Assembly (NCBI RefSeq): GCF_000213975.1
Contig: NZ_GL892076.1
Location: forward strand, 842,074 to 906,073
Direction: 5' to 3'
Length of the DNA stretch: 64,000 nt
Origin: Centipeda periodontii DSM 2778
GTDB taxonomy: Bacteria; Bacillota; Negativicutes; Selenomonadales; Selenomonadaceae
Shown: one piece after another, positions 42,469 through 51,299 of the stretch
Layout: each line of letters begins with the position of its first letter
How positions within the stretch are numbered: position 1 is the first letter of the stretch
Notes under the pieces: generated by a model
Database searches by the model: none
What the model was told of the DNA's origin: nothing
The model's input: only the letters and a program-made list of their open reading frames with translations
Translations under genes and position numbers: made by a program

Positions 42469-43263
42469 ATGGCAATCAAACTCATTGCGCTCGATCTGGA
42501 CGGGACGCTCCTGACCTCGGATAAGAAAATTACGACGCGCACGAAAGATATCATTGCACGCGCAATGGCGCGCGGCGTTACAGTGACCATCGCGACGGGG
42601 CGCATGCTGCGTTCGGCTCTGCATTTTGCGCGCCTGCTTGCCTCCGATGCCCCTGTGATCTGCTGCAACGGCGGCTACGTGGGAAAGGAAGAGGGGGCGC
42701 CCGTCTTTGCGAAGTATTTCGATCCCGCGCTTGTGCGGGAGTTTCTGACGTTTGCCTATGAGCGCAACTGGTACGTGAACTGGTACAGCGGTATCGAGAT
42801 CTACGCACCGGAGTTTCGCGAGGAGCTCTTTGCCGCCTATCGCACGACCGCACACTTCATGGTGAATGAGGTGGGTGATGACTACCTGCGCTATACCGAG
42901 AACGTACCCCAGTTCGTTCTGCGCAACGTAGATGAGGGGATCAACGTTTACGTGGGTGCGGTGCGTGAGCACTTCGGCGATCGCTTGGTACCGCAGCAGA
43001 ATACGGGAACGAGCGTTGACATCAATCCGCCGGGCGTCAATAAGGCGGTCGGCGTGCAGGCGCTCGCGGACGCGATGGGGCTCAGCCTCGATGAGGTGAT
43101 GGTCGCGGGGGATGCGGACAATGACTATGAGATGCTCGAGATGGGCGCGTTCTCCGTCGTTCCCGAGAACGGCACGCCGGAGGCGAAGGAGCGCGCCCGC
43201 TATGTGACGGCGTCAAACGACGCGAACGGGATTGCTCTCGCGATCGAGAAGTTTGTACTGTGA
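42469..43263 (+). CDS. Cof-type HAD phosphatase 2
   Basis: 264 residues, paralogous to the preceding gene: LIALDLDGTLLTSDKKIT, TIATGRM, VAGDADNDYEMLEMG. It probably has a different substrate, because the cap domains are only distantly similar. It ends 10 bp before rapZ. Confidence 0.9.
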   Translation: MAIKLIALDLDGTLLTSDKKITTRTKDIIARAMARGVTVTIATGRMLRSALHFARLLASDAPVICCNGGYVGKEEGAPVFAKYFDPALVREFLTFAYERNWYVNWYSGIEIYAPEFREELFAAYRTTAHFMVNEVGDDYLRYTENVPQFVLRNVDEGINVYVGAVREHFGDRLVPQQNTGTSVDINPPGVNKAVGVQALADAMGLSLDEVMVAGDADNDYEMLEMGAFSVVPENGTPEAKERARYVTASNDANGIALAIEKFVL

Positions 43264-43273
43264 GGTGATTGCG

Positions 43274-44185
43274 ATGGGAGAGAAGAAGCGCGTGACGGAG
43301 AAGTTCCGTCCCGTCATCGTGACGGGGCTGTCCGGCGGCGGGAAGTCGCTCGCAGCACGCTATATGGAGGATCTTGGCTATTTCTGCGTGGATAATCTGC
43401 CGCCGGTATTCATTCCGAAATTCATCGATCTCTGCCGCGAAACGCATGGGCAGATCAATCGCGCGGCGATCGTTGTGGATACACGCAGCCGCGAGTTTTT
43501 CGATGACTTCGTGCGCGTTCTCAGTGATCTGGATGCGGGGGATGTTTCCTATGAGCTGCTCTTTATCGAGGCGTCCGACGATGTCATCATCCGTCGCTAT
43601 AAGGAAACGCGCCGCCCCCATCCGCTCGCGCCTGACGCGCGTATCTCGGAGGGCGTGACACGCGAGCGCGCCCGTCTTGCCTCCGTGCGTGCGCGTGCGA
43701 CGCAGCTGATCGACACCTCGCGTCTGCGCAAGGCGGAGCTGCGCGATATCATCCGACAGCACTATGACACGCCGGGCAGGGATGCGGAGATGAATGTCAA
43801 CATCCTTTCGTTCGGCTTCAAGTATGGCATCCCGCTCGACGCTGATCTTGTCTTTGACGTGCGCTTCCTGCCGAACCCGTTCTATGTGGATTCGCTGCGC
43901 AGCAAGAGCGGCACCGTACCCCAAGTTTCTTCCTATATCGAGTCTTGGGATGTGACGCAAAAATTCGAGCAGCAGCTCGATGGGATGATCGACTTCCTCT
44001 TGCCGCAGTACGTGAAGGAGGGCAAGAGTCAACTCGTCATCGCCGTCGGCTGCACGGGCGGCATGCATCGCAGTGTCTTCATTGCCAAACATCTTTACGA
44101 CCGCATCAAGGGCAGCTATGCGGCGCATCTCGAACATCGCGACCTCATGAAGAATGAGGTGCACGAACACGTGAGCGAGGGCTGA
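43274..44185 (+). CDS. rapZ: RapZ/YvcJ nucleotide-binding protein
   Basis: 303 residues. P-loop GLSGGGKSLAARYMEDLGYF, the DNLPP motif right after it, and a C-terminal domain with VAVGCTGGMHRSVF-like sequence (IAVGCTGGMHRSVFIAKHLY). In E. coli RapZ is an RNase E adaptor acting on GlmZ; in Firmicutes YvcJ affects competence and other traits. It is followed by yvcK and whiA, the conserved order in Gram-positives. ATG 43274 follows GAGGTGATT. Confidence 0.93.
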   Translation: MGEKKRVTEKFRPVIVTGLSGGGKSLAARYMEDLGYFCVDNLPPVFIPKFIDLCRETHGQINRAAIVVDTRSREFFDDFVRVLSDLDAGDVSYELLFIEASDDVIIRRYKETRRPHPLAPDARISEGVTRERARLASVRARATQLIDTSRLRKAELRDIIRQHYDTPGRDAEMNVNILSFGFKYGIPLDADLVFDVRFLPNPFYVDSLRSKSGTVPQVSSYIESWDVTQKFEQQLDGMIDFLLPQYVKEGKSQLVIAVGCTGGMHRSVFIAKHLYDRIKGSYAAHLEHRDLMKNEVHEHVSEG

Positions 44186-44188
44186 TCG

Positions 44189-45484
44189 ATGCACCTCATG
44201 AAATGGCTCTACCCCGGGATGGGCTTCAAACGCTGGCTCCTTGTCTTTGCGATCGGGACGCTCTGTGTCGGGCTTGGAGTTGCACTGATCTTCAACTATA
44301 AATACATCGACAGCATTGAGGAGGCGATCTTCCGCTTCGTTTATACGTGGCGGGGCAGCTACAGCTACGGCTTCACGGCGATTGCGGGGGCGCTTATCCT
44401 CGGCCTCGGCAGCGCGCTCATGCTTGTTGCGACGCGGCACATCATCCGCGCGGTCATCACGGTGCTGATGCCCGAGGGCACATCCACGCGTTTGGTAGAT
44501 CTCGTGTATGAAAAGACACGCCTCAGCCGTGGGCCTGCGGTTACGGTGATCGGCGGCGGGCACGGGCTCTCCGTTCTCCTGCGGGGGATCAAGGAGCTCA
44601 CAAGCAATGTGACGGCGGTCGTGACGGTTGCGGACGACGGCGGTTCCTCGGGGCGTCTGCGCGAGGAACTCGGCATCATTCCGCCCGGCGATCTGCGCAA
44701 CTGCCTCGTTGCGCTCGCCGATACCGAGCCGCTGATGGAAAAACTCTTCCAGCACCGTTTCGAGGGGGAGAGCAACCTCGCGGGGCACAGCTTCGGCAAT
44801 CTCTTCCTCGCCGCGATGGCGGAAGTCACGGGCGATATGGAGACGGCACTGCGCGAGTCCTCCAAGGTTCTCGCGGTCAAAGGCCGCGTGCTCCCCGCAT
44901 CGAAGGAGTCCGTGCGCCTCGATGCGATCCTTGAGGACGGAACGATTGTCGAGGGAGAGTCGCACATCCCCGAGGTGCCGGGGCGCATCCGCCGCGTGCG
45001 CCTCTATCCGCAGGATGTCACGCCCGTGCCGTCTGCACTTGAGGCGATCCGCACGGCGGATGCGATCATCCTCGGTCCCGGCAGTCTCTATACGAGCATT
45101 ATGCCGAATCTCCTCGTGAATGGTGTTGCAGAGGAACTCCGCAAAAGCCGTGCGCTCAAAATCTACATCTGCAATGTCATGACTCAGCCCGGCGAGACAG
45201 ACGGCTATACGGCCGCCATGCACGCAGAGGCAATCATCAGGCATGCGGGACGCGGTGCGATTGACTTTATGCTCGTGAATAACGCGTCGATTTCGGATGA
45301 ACTGCGCGAAAAGTATGCGACAGAGGGAATTGAGCCCGTCACAGTGGACGAGGAAGCGATCAATGCGCTCGGCATTGGTTTTGTCGCGGCGGATATCATC
45401 AATCAATCGGATGCCGTGCGGCATGACCCCGACAAGCTCAGCCGCAACGTCATGCGTATGATCTATGATTTTCGGGTGAGCTGA
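44189..45484 (+). CDS. yvcK: YvcK/CofD-like protein with N-terminal membrane anchor
   Basis: 431 residues. The C-terminal 320 are the YvcK fold (VIGGGHGLSVLLRGIKELTS, VTVADDGGSSGRLREELG, PPGDLRNCLVAL, AGHSFGNLFLAAM), which binds UDP-sugars and is needed for growth on gluconeogenic carbon sources and for wall synthesis in B. subtilis. The N-terminal 100 residues add two membrane helices (WLLVFAIGTLCVGLGVALIF and FTAIAGALILGLGSALMLVA), absent from B. subtilis YvcK (about 317 residues), so the protein is membrane-tethered here. Confidence 0.92.
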   Translation: MHLMKWLYPGMGFKRWLLVFAIGTLCVGLGVALIFNYKYIDSIEEAIFRFVYTWRGSYSYGFTAIAGALILGLGSALMLVATRHIIRAVITVLMPEGTSTRLVDLVYEKTRLSRGPAVTVIGGGHGLSVLLRGIKELTSNVTAVVTVADDGGSSGRLREELGIIPPGDLRNCLVALADTEPLMEKLFQHRFEGESNLAGHSFGNLFLAAMAEVTGDMETALRESSKVLAVKGRVLPASKESVRLDAILEDGTIVEGESHIPEVPGRIRRVRLYPQDVTPVPSALEAIRTADAIILGPGSLYTSIMPNLLVNGVAEELRKSRALKIYICNVMTQPGETDGYTAAMHAEAIIRHAGRGAIDFMLVNNASISDELREKYATEGIEPVTVDEEAINALGIGFVAADIINQSDAVRHDPDKLSRNVMRMIYDFRVS

Positions 45485-45485
45485 G

Positions 45486-46415
45486 ATGCCATCGTTCGCC
45501 TCGGATGTGAAGAATGCGCTCTCGCGCACGGATGCGGAGCGTGACTGTTGTCGGACGGCGGAGCTTGCGGCGCTCCTGCGCATGGGGGCATCCATGGCGA
45601 CGGATGGGGAACATGGACTGGGGCTCCGCTTTGAGGCCGCAAGTGCTGCCGTCGCGCGCCGTGTCATTCGCCTTCTGCGCACGATGGATACGACGATTGA
45701 GACCTCGGTCGCGATGGAGCGCACGCCACAGCTGCGGCGCCGCACATACATTGTCAATATCGCGGCGGGTGAGGGCGTCACGCCGCTCCTCACGCGGCTT
45801 GGCTTCCTCACGCGCGGAGAGGCTCCGCGCGCGGGTACGGATGTGCAGCTCCTGCGCCGAAAGTGCTGTCGCGCGGCGTACCTGCGCGGCGCGTTTCTCG
45901 GCGGTGGGAGCGTCAATCGTCCTGAGGCAAGTTGTCATCTTGAGATTACAACGAAGAGTGCGGTGATGGGACGCGCGTTGCATACGCTCCTGCGTCGTCT
46001 GCACTTTCCTGTAGGGTTGACTGATCGACGTGATACCTACGTCGTATACCTCAAAGAGGGGGACGCTGTCATGGACTTCCTCGCGCTCATCGGTGCGGAG
46101 GAGGCAGCGGAGGAGATCGAGGTGGCACGCAACCTCAAGGAGGTGCGTGCACAGGTGAATCGTCTCGTCAATGTGGAGACGGCGAATCTGCAGCGCGCCG
46201 TAGATGCTGCGGCGGATCAGCTGGCGGCGATCGAGCGCCTCGCAGCGGCGGCGGGGGGGCTTGCAGCACTGCCTGAGGATCTGCGCGAGACGGCAGAGAT
46301 GCGGCGTGCCCATCCGGAGATCAGTATGACAGAGCTCGCCGCGCTCTGTCACATCAGTAAGTCGGGGATGAGCCATCGCCTGCGAAAGATCCGCAGGATG
46401 GCGGAGGAGGTTTGA
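45486..46415 (+). CDS. whiA: WhiA sporulation/division regulator
   Basis: 309 residues. A LAGLIDADG-like N-terminal domain (CCRAAYLRGAFLGGGSVNRP) is joined to a C-terminal helix-turn-helix (ISMTELAALCHISKSGMSHR). WhiA is a DNA-binding protein that influences division in non-sporulating bacteria too. Third gene of the rapZ-yvcK-whiA unit, 1 bp after yvcK. Confidence 0.93.
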   Translation: MPSFASDVKNALSRTDAERDCCRTAELAALLRMGASMATDGEHGLGLRFEAASAAVARRVIRLLRTMDTTIETSVAMERTPQLRRRTYIVNIAAGEGVTPLLTRLGFLTRGEAPRAGTDVQLLRRKCCRAAYLRGAFLGGGSVNRPEASCHLEITTKSAVMGRALHTLLRRLHFPVGLTDRRDTYVVYLKEGDAVMDFLALIGAEEAAEEIEVARNLKEVRAQVNRLVNVETANLQRAVDAAADQLAAIERLAAAAGGLAALPEDLRETAEMRRAHPEISMTELAALCHISKSGMSHRLRKIRRMAEEV

Positions 46416-46418
46416 GTA

Positions 46419-47282
46419 TTGATCCGAAGAATTGCACGGCTGCTCTCGAAGGGGCTGCCGCTGCCCATGCTCCTGCTTATGGCGTTTGTGGCATGGGTTC
46501 TGACCGCTGCGCCTCCGGAGGGATTTCCCATTCTCGAGTACCACATGGTAACGGAGAACCCGCACCCCGACGCAAAACCCTACGTGGTACCGCCCGAGGA
46601 CTTTGCCGAACAGCTTGACTATCTCGCAGAGGAAGGCTATACCACCATCACGCCGCAGGACTACGCGCGTGCGCGCAAGGGCAAGCAGCAGCTTCCGGAA
46701 AAGCCCATCATCCTCAGCTTTGACGACGGCTATGAGGACAACTGGCGCGTCGTCTTGCCCATGCTTGAGGAACGCGGGATGAAGGCGGTGTTCTACATGG
46801 TGACAAACAGCATTGGGAAGCCCGGTTACCTGACGTGGGACAACCTCTTTGACATGGAGCGGCGCGGCATGGAGATCGGCAGTCACACGGCAAACCATCT
46901 GCCGCTCACGACGCTGTCGCCCGAGAAGCAGCGCGAGGAACTCCGCCTCTCGAAGCTGATGCTTGAGTGGAAGGGGATGAAGACCATCTACAGTTTCTCC
47001 TATCCGAATGGTTCTTATAACGCAGGCGTCGTTGCGATGCTTGCCGAGGAGGAGTATCTGACCGCAGTGACGGGGGAGGCGGGGCTGAACACGCTCGAGA
47101 CGAACCCCTATCTCCTGCGCCGGGTCAATATTCCGCCGCCGCACTTTGGGCTGACGGAGTTCCGCCTGCGCCTCATGAAGGCTGACATTGCCGCGCGGCT
47201 CGATGTGCGGCTCTCACAGCTGCCCGAGGGGATGCGTGACGGGATCTTGGAGCTGCGCAGAATGCTGAACGGGGACTTGTAA
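46419..47282 (+). CDS. Polysaccharide deacetylase family protein
   Basis: 287 residues: one N-terminal membrane helix (LPMLLLMAFVAWVLTAAPP) and a NodB-type domain. Metal and catalytic motifs are ILSFDDGYEDNW (motif 1) and GSHTANHLPL (motif 2, Hxx xH type). It probably N-deacetylates peptidoglycan or another GlcNAc polymer at the envelope. The TTG start follows GGAGGAGG and lies 3 bp after whiA, so it is likely in the same operon. Confidence 0.88.
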   Translation: MIRRIARLLSKGLPLPMLLLMAFVAWVLTAAPPEGFPILEYHMVTENPHPDAKPYVVPPEDFAEQLDYLAEEGYTTITPQDYARARKGKQQLPEKPIILSFDDGYEDNWRVVLPMLEERGMKAVFYMVTNSIGKPGYLTWDNLFDMERRGMEIGSHTANHLPLTTLSPEKQREELRLSKLMLEWKGMKTIYSFSYPNGSYNAGVVAMLAEEEYLTAVTGEAGLNTLETNPYLLRRVNIPPPHFGLTEFRLRLMKADIAARLDVRLSQLPEGMRDGILELRRMLNGDL

Positions 47283-47306
47283 CGAAGGGAATGTAAGAGA
47301 GAAAGC

Positions 47307-48548
47307 ATGAACAAGGGAATATTTCAAAAGATGGCAGCGCTGACGCTCGCCCTCGTTTGTACGGCGGGACAGGCATACGCCGCACATCGCGGTGAGAATC
47401 ATACGATTGTGCGTGAACGCGGAACGGCGCAGGCGAATATCCGCGATCGTGTCGCGAGCATCCTCGGGTCGACGGAGCCGCCGCGCAACCGCGTCTTTGC
47501 ACCGGGGACTTCACACCTCATGCACCGCTGGCCGGTGGAATCCTACGATACGGGCGGCACACTGCTCTTCTCGGACAGTCCCGAGTATGTCAAGGAGACA
47601 GGCATCCTCTACCGCGATACGGTGACGGGGGATGCGCGCGTCCTCTACTACCATCTGAACGATACCGCGCAGCCGAAGAAGGTCGCAGTCATCCTTGAGA
47701 CGGAGGCGGATCTCGCGACGGTCACGGTGACGCGCGGGGCGGCAGCTGCACCGAGTACGGACTATCTGCACGTCGGCAAGGAAACGCAGATCGGATACTT
47801 CGATACGCGCCAGATGGATGAGCGCATTTACGTGACAAAGGAGCGACCGCGCCTCCTGACACCCACGATGAATGTGGCGGTGCTCGCACCGGGGCAGCTC
47901 GTCTACGGGGTCTATGATTTCCACACAAATGCGCCCGTACGTGTTTCGGTCATCATGTACGGGGCGGATGTCGATCCCTTTGCCTTCCTGCGCACGGCGC
48001 ACGTGCTGCCGCGTGATGAGGTGGCTCTGCGCGGGACATTCCGCGGGATGAACCGCATGATTACCTCGCAGAAAATCTACCGTCCGACGACGGACGGCGC
48101 AGTCTACTTCCCCATCGGGGACAATCTCCACGATGTCTACCGCAGCGGCATTGACGCGACGGACGGCTCTGTCGTCGTGAACTACGGCAACTACGGCATC
48201 CTCTATCAGATCAACATCCCGACGACAGGGCGGGAGAACACACGCTACTTCCTGAGTCCCCTCGGTGGTGTCTATGCGGGGGCGATGCGCGCGGAGAGCG
48301 GGGCGCACCGCCGCATGCTTGAGATACCCGCGACACGTCCTTACTTCGGTGACCAGACACTGCCGGAGGCGCCGAACGTGGCGCAGGCGCGCGAGGAGGG
48401 GCTGCTCTTTTTGACGCAGTACACGGAGCTCTCTGATCTCGGTACGTATGCGAGCGCACAGCCCGTGCGTTTTGAGTATTCGCCGCCCGGCGCGTCGAAC
48501 CTCCCCGTGAACATCATTCTTATGCCGGAGAATATAAGGAACCACTGA
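47307..48548 (+). CDS. Secreted protein of unknown function, 3' end altered by a MITE
   Basis: 413 residues with a Sec signal peptide (LTLALVCTAGQAYAAH). The mature protein is beta-rich (TGGTLLFSDSPEYVKETGIL, GVYDFHTNAPVRVSVIMYG, GSVVVNYGNYGILYQINIP) with no catalytic motif I can name. Homologues seem to be lineage-specific envelope proteins. The final codons AGG AAC CAC TGA belong to the inverted end of MITE copy D, so the original C-terminus has been replaced or truncated. It follows the deacetylase by 24 bp. Confidence 0.65.
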   Translation: MNKGIFQKMAALTLALVCTAGQAYAAHRGENHTIVRERGTAQANIRDRVASILGSTEPPRNRVFAPGTSHLMHRWPVESYDTGGTLLFSDSPEYVKETGILYRDTVTGDARVLYYHLNDTAQPKKVAVILETEADLATVTVTRGAAAAPSTDYLHVGKETQIGYFDTRQMDERIYVTKERPRLLTPTMNVAVLAPGQLVYGVYDFHTNAPVRVSVIMYGADVDPFAFLRTAHVLPRDEVALRGTFRGMNRMITSQKIYRPTTDGAVYFPIGDNLHDVYRSGIDATDGSVVVNYGNYGILYQINIPTTGRENTRYFLSPLGGVYAGAMRAESGAHRRMLEIPATRPYFGDQTLPEAPNVAQAREEGLLFLTQYTELSDLGTYASAQPVRFEYSPPGASNLPVNIILMPENIRNH

Positions 48549-48700
48549 TAAATTCAGCACCATCATCTTGGCGCATCTTTTTTGCCCGCACTTCGTCGGC
48601 AAATCCTCCACAGAGCACCACTCTGCGTCCGGTTTGCCTCCTTGTTCGGACGAAAAATCTACGCCAATCTGACGGACTTCATTTTATCAGTGCTTCCATA
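48535..48700 (-). mobile_element. MITE-like element, copy D (full length, inverted)
   Basis: TA-AGGAACCACTGATAAA at the left, TTTATCAGTGCTTCC at the right, with the interior in reverse orientation to copies A, B and F. It overlaps the last four codons of the secreted-protein gene and supplies its TGA stop. The central hairpin is imperfect here (CACAGAGCACCACTCTG). Confidence 0.85.
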
Positions 48701-48740
48701 AGATAATTTTTTCATTTAAGAAGGGTTTTTCTTATGTGCG

Positions 48741-48769
48741 TTGAATAAGAACATAGCAAGCAGTACATA
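48741..48769 (+). promoter_or_regulatory. Candidate promoter of the chemoreceptor-like gene
   Basis: TTGAAT at 48741-48746, a 17-bp spacer and TACATA at 48764-48769. MITE copy E follows within the predicted leader. Confidence 0.4.
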
Positions 48770-48779
48770 CGAAATCATT

Positions 48780-48818
48780 TAGGGAATCGCTGATAAAATG
48801 AAGTTATCCGTGTTTCCC
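48780..48818 (+). mobile_element. MITE-like element, copy E (minimal deletion form)
   Basis: GGGAATCGCTGATAAA plus ATGAAG is joined directly to TTATCCGTGTTTCCC, the opposite end. Only about 37 bp remain of the usual 165. It lies in the leader of the following gene. Confidence 0.6.
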
Positions 48819-48849
48819 GAGACCTGTGTAGATCAGGGAGGAAGAAAAC

Positions 48850-49374
48850 ATGGCAGAAGAGACGAAGATTGACCACGAGCGCCTGCTCGAAGCGATTGAG
48901 CAGATCGCGACCTCGACGCAGACGGTCTATGAGGCGATCGAGCAGGTCGCTCAGAGTGCGACGGAGCTTGCGAGTGCGGGGCAGGAGTCCGTCAAGCAGG
49001 CGAAGTTCCTGCAGGAGCGCAATGCCGATACGATCAAGGTCATCGACTTCATTACGAATATCGCCGGGCAGACGAACTTGCTCGGTTTGAACGCAGCGAT
49101 TGAGGCGGCACGTGCCGGTGAGCAGGGACGCGGCTTTGCCGTCGTCGCTGAGGAGGTGCGCAAGCTCGCCGAGCAGTCCCGTGAGGCGACGGAGCGCATT
49201 CAGGTCACATTGAACGAGATGAATCGTGCGGTGGAGGACATCTCCAAGTCCATTGAGACGACCGGCTCTATCAGCGAGCAGCAGGCGGCATCGACGCAGG
49301 AGATCACGGCGAACCTCTCGCGCGTGACACGTGCGGCGGACGAGCTTAAGGACTATATCAAGAACCTCGCTTGA
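48850..49374 (+). CDS. Minimal cytoplasmic chemoreceptor signalling protein
   Basis: 174 residues consisting only of a methyl-accepting chemotaxis signalling domain. The hairpin tip reads [20 protein letters not shown] then [20 protein letters not shown], the conserved CheA/CheW contact. There is no membrane helix, HAMP, PAS or ligand domain, and the helical bundle is much shorter than in ordinary receptors. It may be a soluble adaptor or a truncated receptor kept under its own promoter. The AGGGAGG ribosome site is good. Confidence 0.85.
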   Translation: MAEETKIDHERLLEAIEQIATSTQTVYEAIEQVAQSATELASAGQESVKQAKFLQERNADTIKVIDFITNIAGQTNLLGLNAAIEAARAGEQGRGFAVVAEEVRKLAEQSREATERIQVTLNEMNRAVEDISKSIETTGSISEQQAASTQEITANLSRVTRAADELKDYIKNLA

Positions 49375-49380
49375 TAACGA

Positions 49381-49420
49381 CATACAAAAATCCCGCGGTT
49401 TCGCGGGATTTTTTGTATGT
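49381..49420. terminator. Bidirectional terminator
   Basis: CATACAAAAATCCCGCG-GTTT-CGCGGGATTTTTTGTATG lies between convergent genes; the stem is extended by the A/T runs. Confidence 0.85.
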
Positions 49421-49423
49421 CGT

Positions 49424-49888
49424 TTACTTCTTCTTCTCTTTTTCCTTCGCGCGTGCCTTCGCCGCCTTCTCCTTTGCCTTTACCTTGTCACTGACCTTTT
49501 TCTCCTGCTGGTACTTCGCATAGTCGACGCCCATGCTCGCCAGCTTGTGCTTGATCGTCATGATCGGGTGGCGCAGGAACATGCCGCGCTGCGTGCTGTT
49601 CATGATGGTGAGGAAGTCCTGTGTCGCCTTCGCGCCGAAGCACGGGCGGTCGCAGCGATCACAGATCGGCTTCGTGATGCCGTAGGGACATCGATCGATT
49701 TTCGTGAAGACGGTGGCGAGAAGTGCCGTGCAGGCGGGGCAGAGTTTGCCGCTCTTCGGATTGTGATGCTTACTGCAGTAAACGCCGAAGGTCTTGCGGA
49801 TGTTCTCCTTCTCCTTCGGAATGTTGTTCTTGAGTTCCGGTGGTTTACGCTTTGGGAGGAAGCGTGAGAATATGCTCATTGACGTCAC
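49424..49888 (-). CDS. Nitrous oxide-stimulated promoter family protein
   Basis: 154 residues. The Cys-rich core has CPAC, CPYG and CDRCDRPCF motifs separated as in this small family (YCSKHHNPKSGKLCPACTAL, DRCPYGITKPICDRC, FLRHPIMTIKHKL), suggesting a metal site. The function is unknown. A Lys/Glu/Ala-rich tail of about 35 residues is added here. A start at 49879 (MSIFSRF) is also possible. Confidence 0.82.
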   Translation of the reverse strand: MTSMSIFSRFLPKRKPPELKNNIPKEKENIRKTFGVYCSKHHNPKSGKLCPACTALLATVFTKIDRCPYGITKPICDRCDRPCFGAKATQDFLTIMNSTQRGMFLRHPIMTIKHKLASMGVDYAKYQQEKKVSDKVKAKEKAAKARAKEKEKKK

Positions 49889-50036
49889 CTATGCTTTCGT
49901 TTTATCTATGCGGATCTGTATTTCTCTCCATTGCGTCATTTTACCGATTTTTTAAGGAAAAAGCAAGGGAGAAGTCTGCGTGACTTTTGATGTGAAATGG
50001 GGTACAATGAACGCAGTCAGAGGACAGGAGGGTGCG

Positions 50037-51299
50037 ATGCGTACAAGTGAGAGATTCCGGTCAGGAAGCGACAGCATGCTGGGCGAGCCAATTATAGAGG
50101 GCTTTGAAGAGGGGCAGCTGCGCAAACTATTGACCAATACGATCGATACGATCGAGGACAATAAGACGCAGATCTTTGATATCTACCAGAATACGCGCAA
50201 TGAGGTGGATGATGCGCGGCAGCGTCTGGCGGAGCTCAAGCAGCGTGTCGCAGACACGATCGAGCGCGTGGATGCCCTTGCGGTGGAGGAGCAGCGGGCG
50301 AAACAGAAGCTGGCACAGGTGAGTCAGAATTTCGCCGAGCACACGGAGGATGAGATTCGCAAGTCCTACGAGACGGTCTCGATCATCCAGATCAATCTCG
50401 CGATCGAGCGCGAGAAGGAGCAGTCCATGCGCGTGGAGCGCGACAAGCTCGAGATTCGTCTGCGCTACCTCCACAATGTCGTGGTACGCGCGGAGCATAT
50501 GGCACTCTCCATCGGCTCGGTGCTCAGTTACCTCAGCACGCAGGTCAGCGGCGTGCTCTGGAAGATCGAGGCGGTGCAGAAGGACAAATTCGTCGGCGCG
50601 CGCATCATCAAGGCGACGGAGGAGGAGCGCTACCGCATCTCGCGTGAGATGCACGACGGGCCTGCGCAGGATCTGGCAAACGTCCTCTTCACCACGACGA
50701 TTACGGAGCGCCTGATGGATCAGGACGTGGCAGAGGCGAAGAAAACCCTTGTGGAGATGCGTGAAGAGATTCGTAAATGCCTCACGGGCGTGCGTCAGAT
50801 CATCTTCGACATGCGTCCGATGGCGCTGGACGATCTCGGGCTCCCGCAGGCGGTGGAGCAGCTGATCGCGCTCTTCGGCGAGCGCAGAAAGCTGCGCGGG
50901 ACATTCAGCCTCGAGGGGGTGCACTACACGCTGCCGAAACACGTGGAGATCGCGATCTTTCGCATCGTGCAGGAGGCGCTCAACAACGTCGTTCATCATG
51001 CCAAAACGGACAAAGTACGTGTGCGCATGCACTATACGGAGCAGGCGCTTACGGTGCTGATCGCGGACGATGGCGTCGGCTTTGCTCCGGAGCGTATGTC
51101 GGAGGAGCCGGAGAAGACGGATGAGGATGACGCGTTCGATATGGAGACACAGCGTCGTCTGCGCGGGCGCCACTTCGGCGTGATCGGCATGGAGGAGCGC
51201 GCGAAGATCATCGGTGCATCGATCCAGATCATTTCCGAGCCGGGCAAGGGGACAAAGGTGCATCTGCGCGTGGAAAACCGTATGGTGGAGGACGCTTGA
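50037..51299 (+). CDS. DegS-like cytoplasmic sensor histidine kinase
   Basis: 420 residues with no membrane helix. A long N-terminal coiled coil (DegS sensor type) precedes the HisKA_3 dimer domain with the phospho-His in RYRISREMHDGPAQDLANVL, and the HATPase domain with IVQEALNNVVHHA (N box) and IADDGVGF and FGVIGMEERA (G boxes). ATG 50037 follows CAGGAGGG. No response regulator is adjacent; the next gene, overlapping by 4 bp, encodes a PLP enzyme. Its partner regulator must be elsewhere. Confidence 0.88.
   Translation: MRTSERFRSGSDSMLGEPIIEGFEEGQLRKLLTNTIDTIEDNKTQIFDIYQNTRNEVDDARQRLAELKQRVADTIERVDALAVEEQRAKQKLAQVSQNFAEHTEDEIRKSYETVSIIQINLAIEREKEQSMRVERDKLEIRLRYLHNVVVRAEHMALSIGSVLSYLSTQVSGVLWKIEAVQKDKFVGARIIKATEEERYRISREMHDGPAQDLANVLFTTTITERLMDQDVAEAKKTLVEMREEIRKCLTGVRQIIFDMRPMALDDLGLPQAVEQLIALFGERRKLRGTFSLEGVHYTLPKHVEIAIFRIVQEALNNVVHHAKTDKVRVRMHYTEQALTVLIADDGVGFAPERMSEEPEKTDEDDAFDMETQRRLRGRHFGVIGMEERAKIIGASIQIISEPGKGTKVHLRVENRMVEDA

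Noticed and set aside
43082..45916. A 944-codon minus-strand frame opposite rapZ, yvcK and whiA
   Set aside because: It is rich in Arg and His with no domain. The plus-strand genes are unmistakable.
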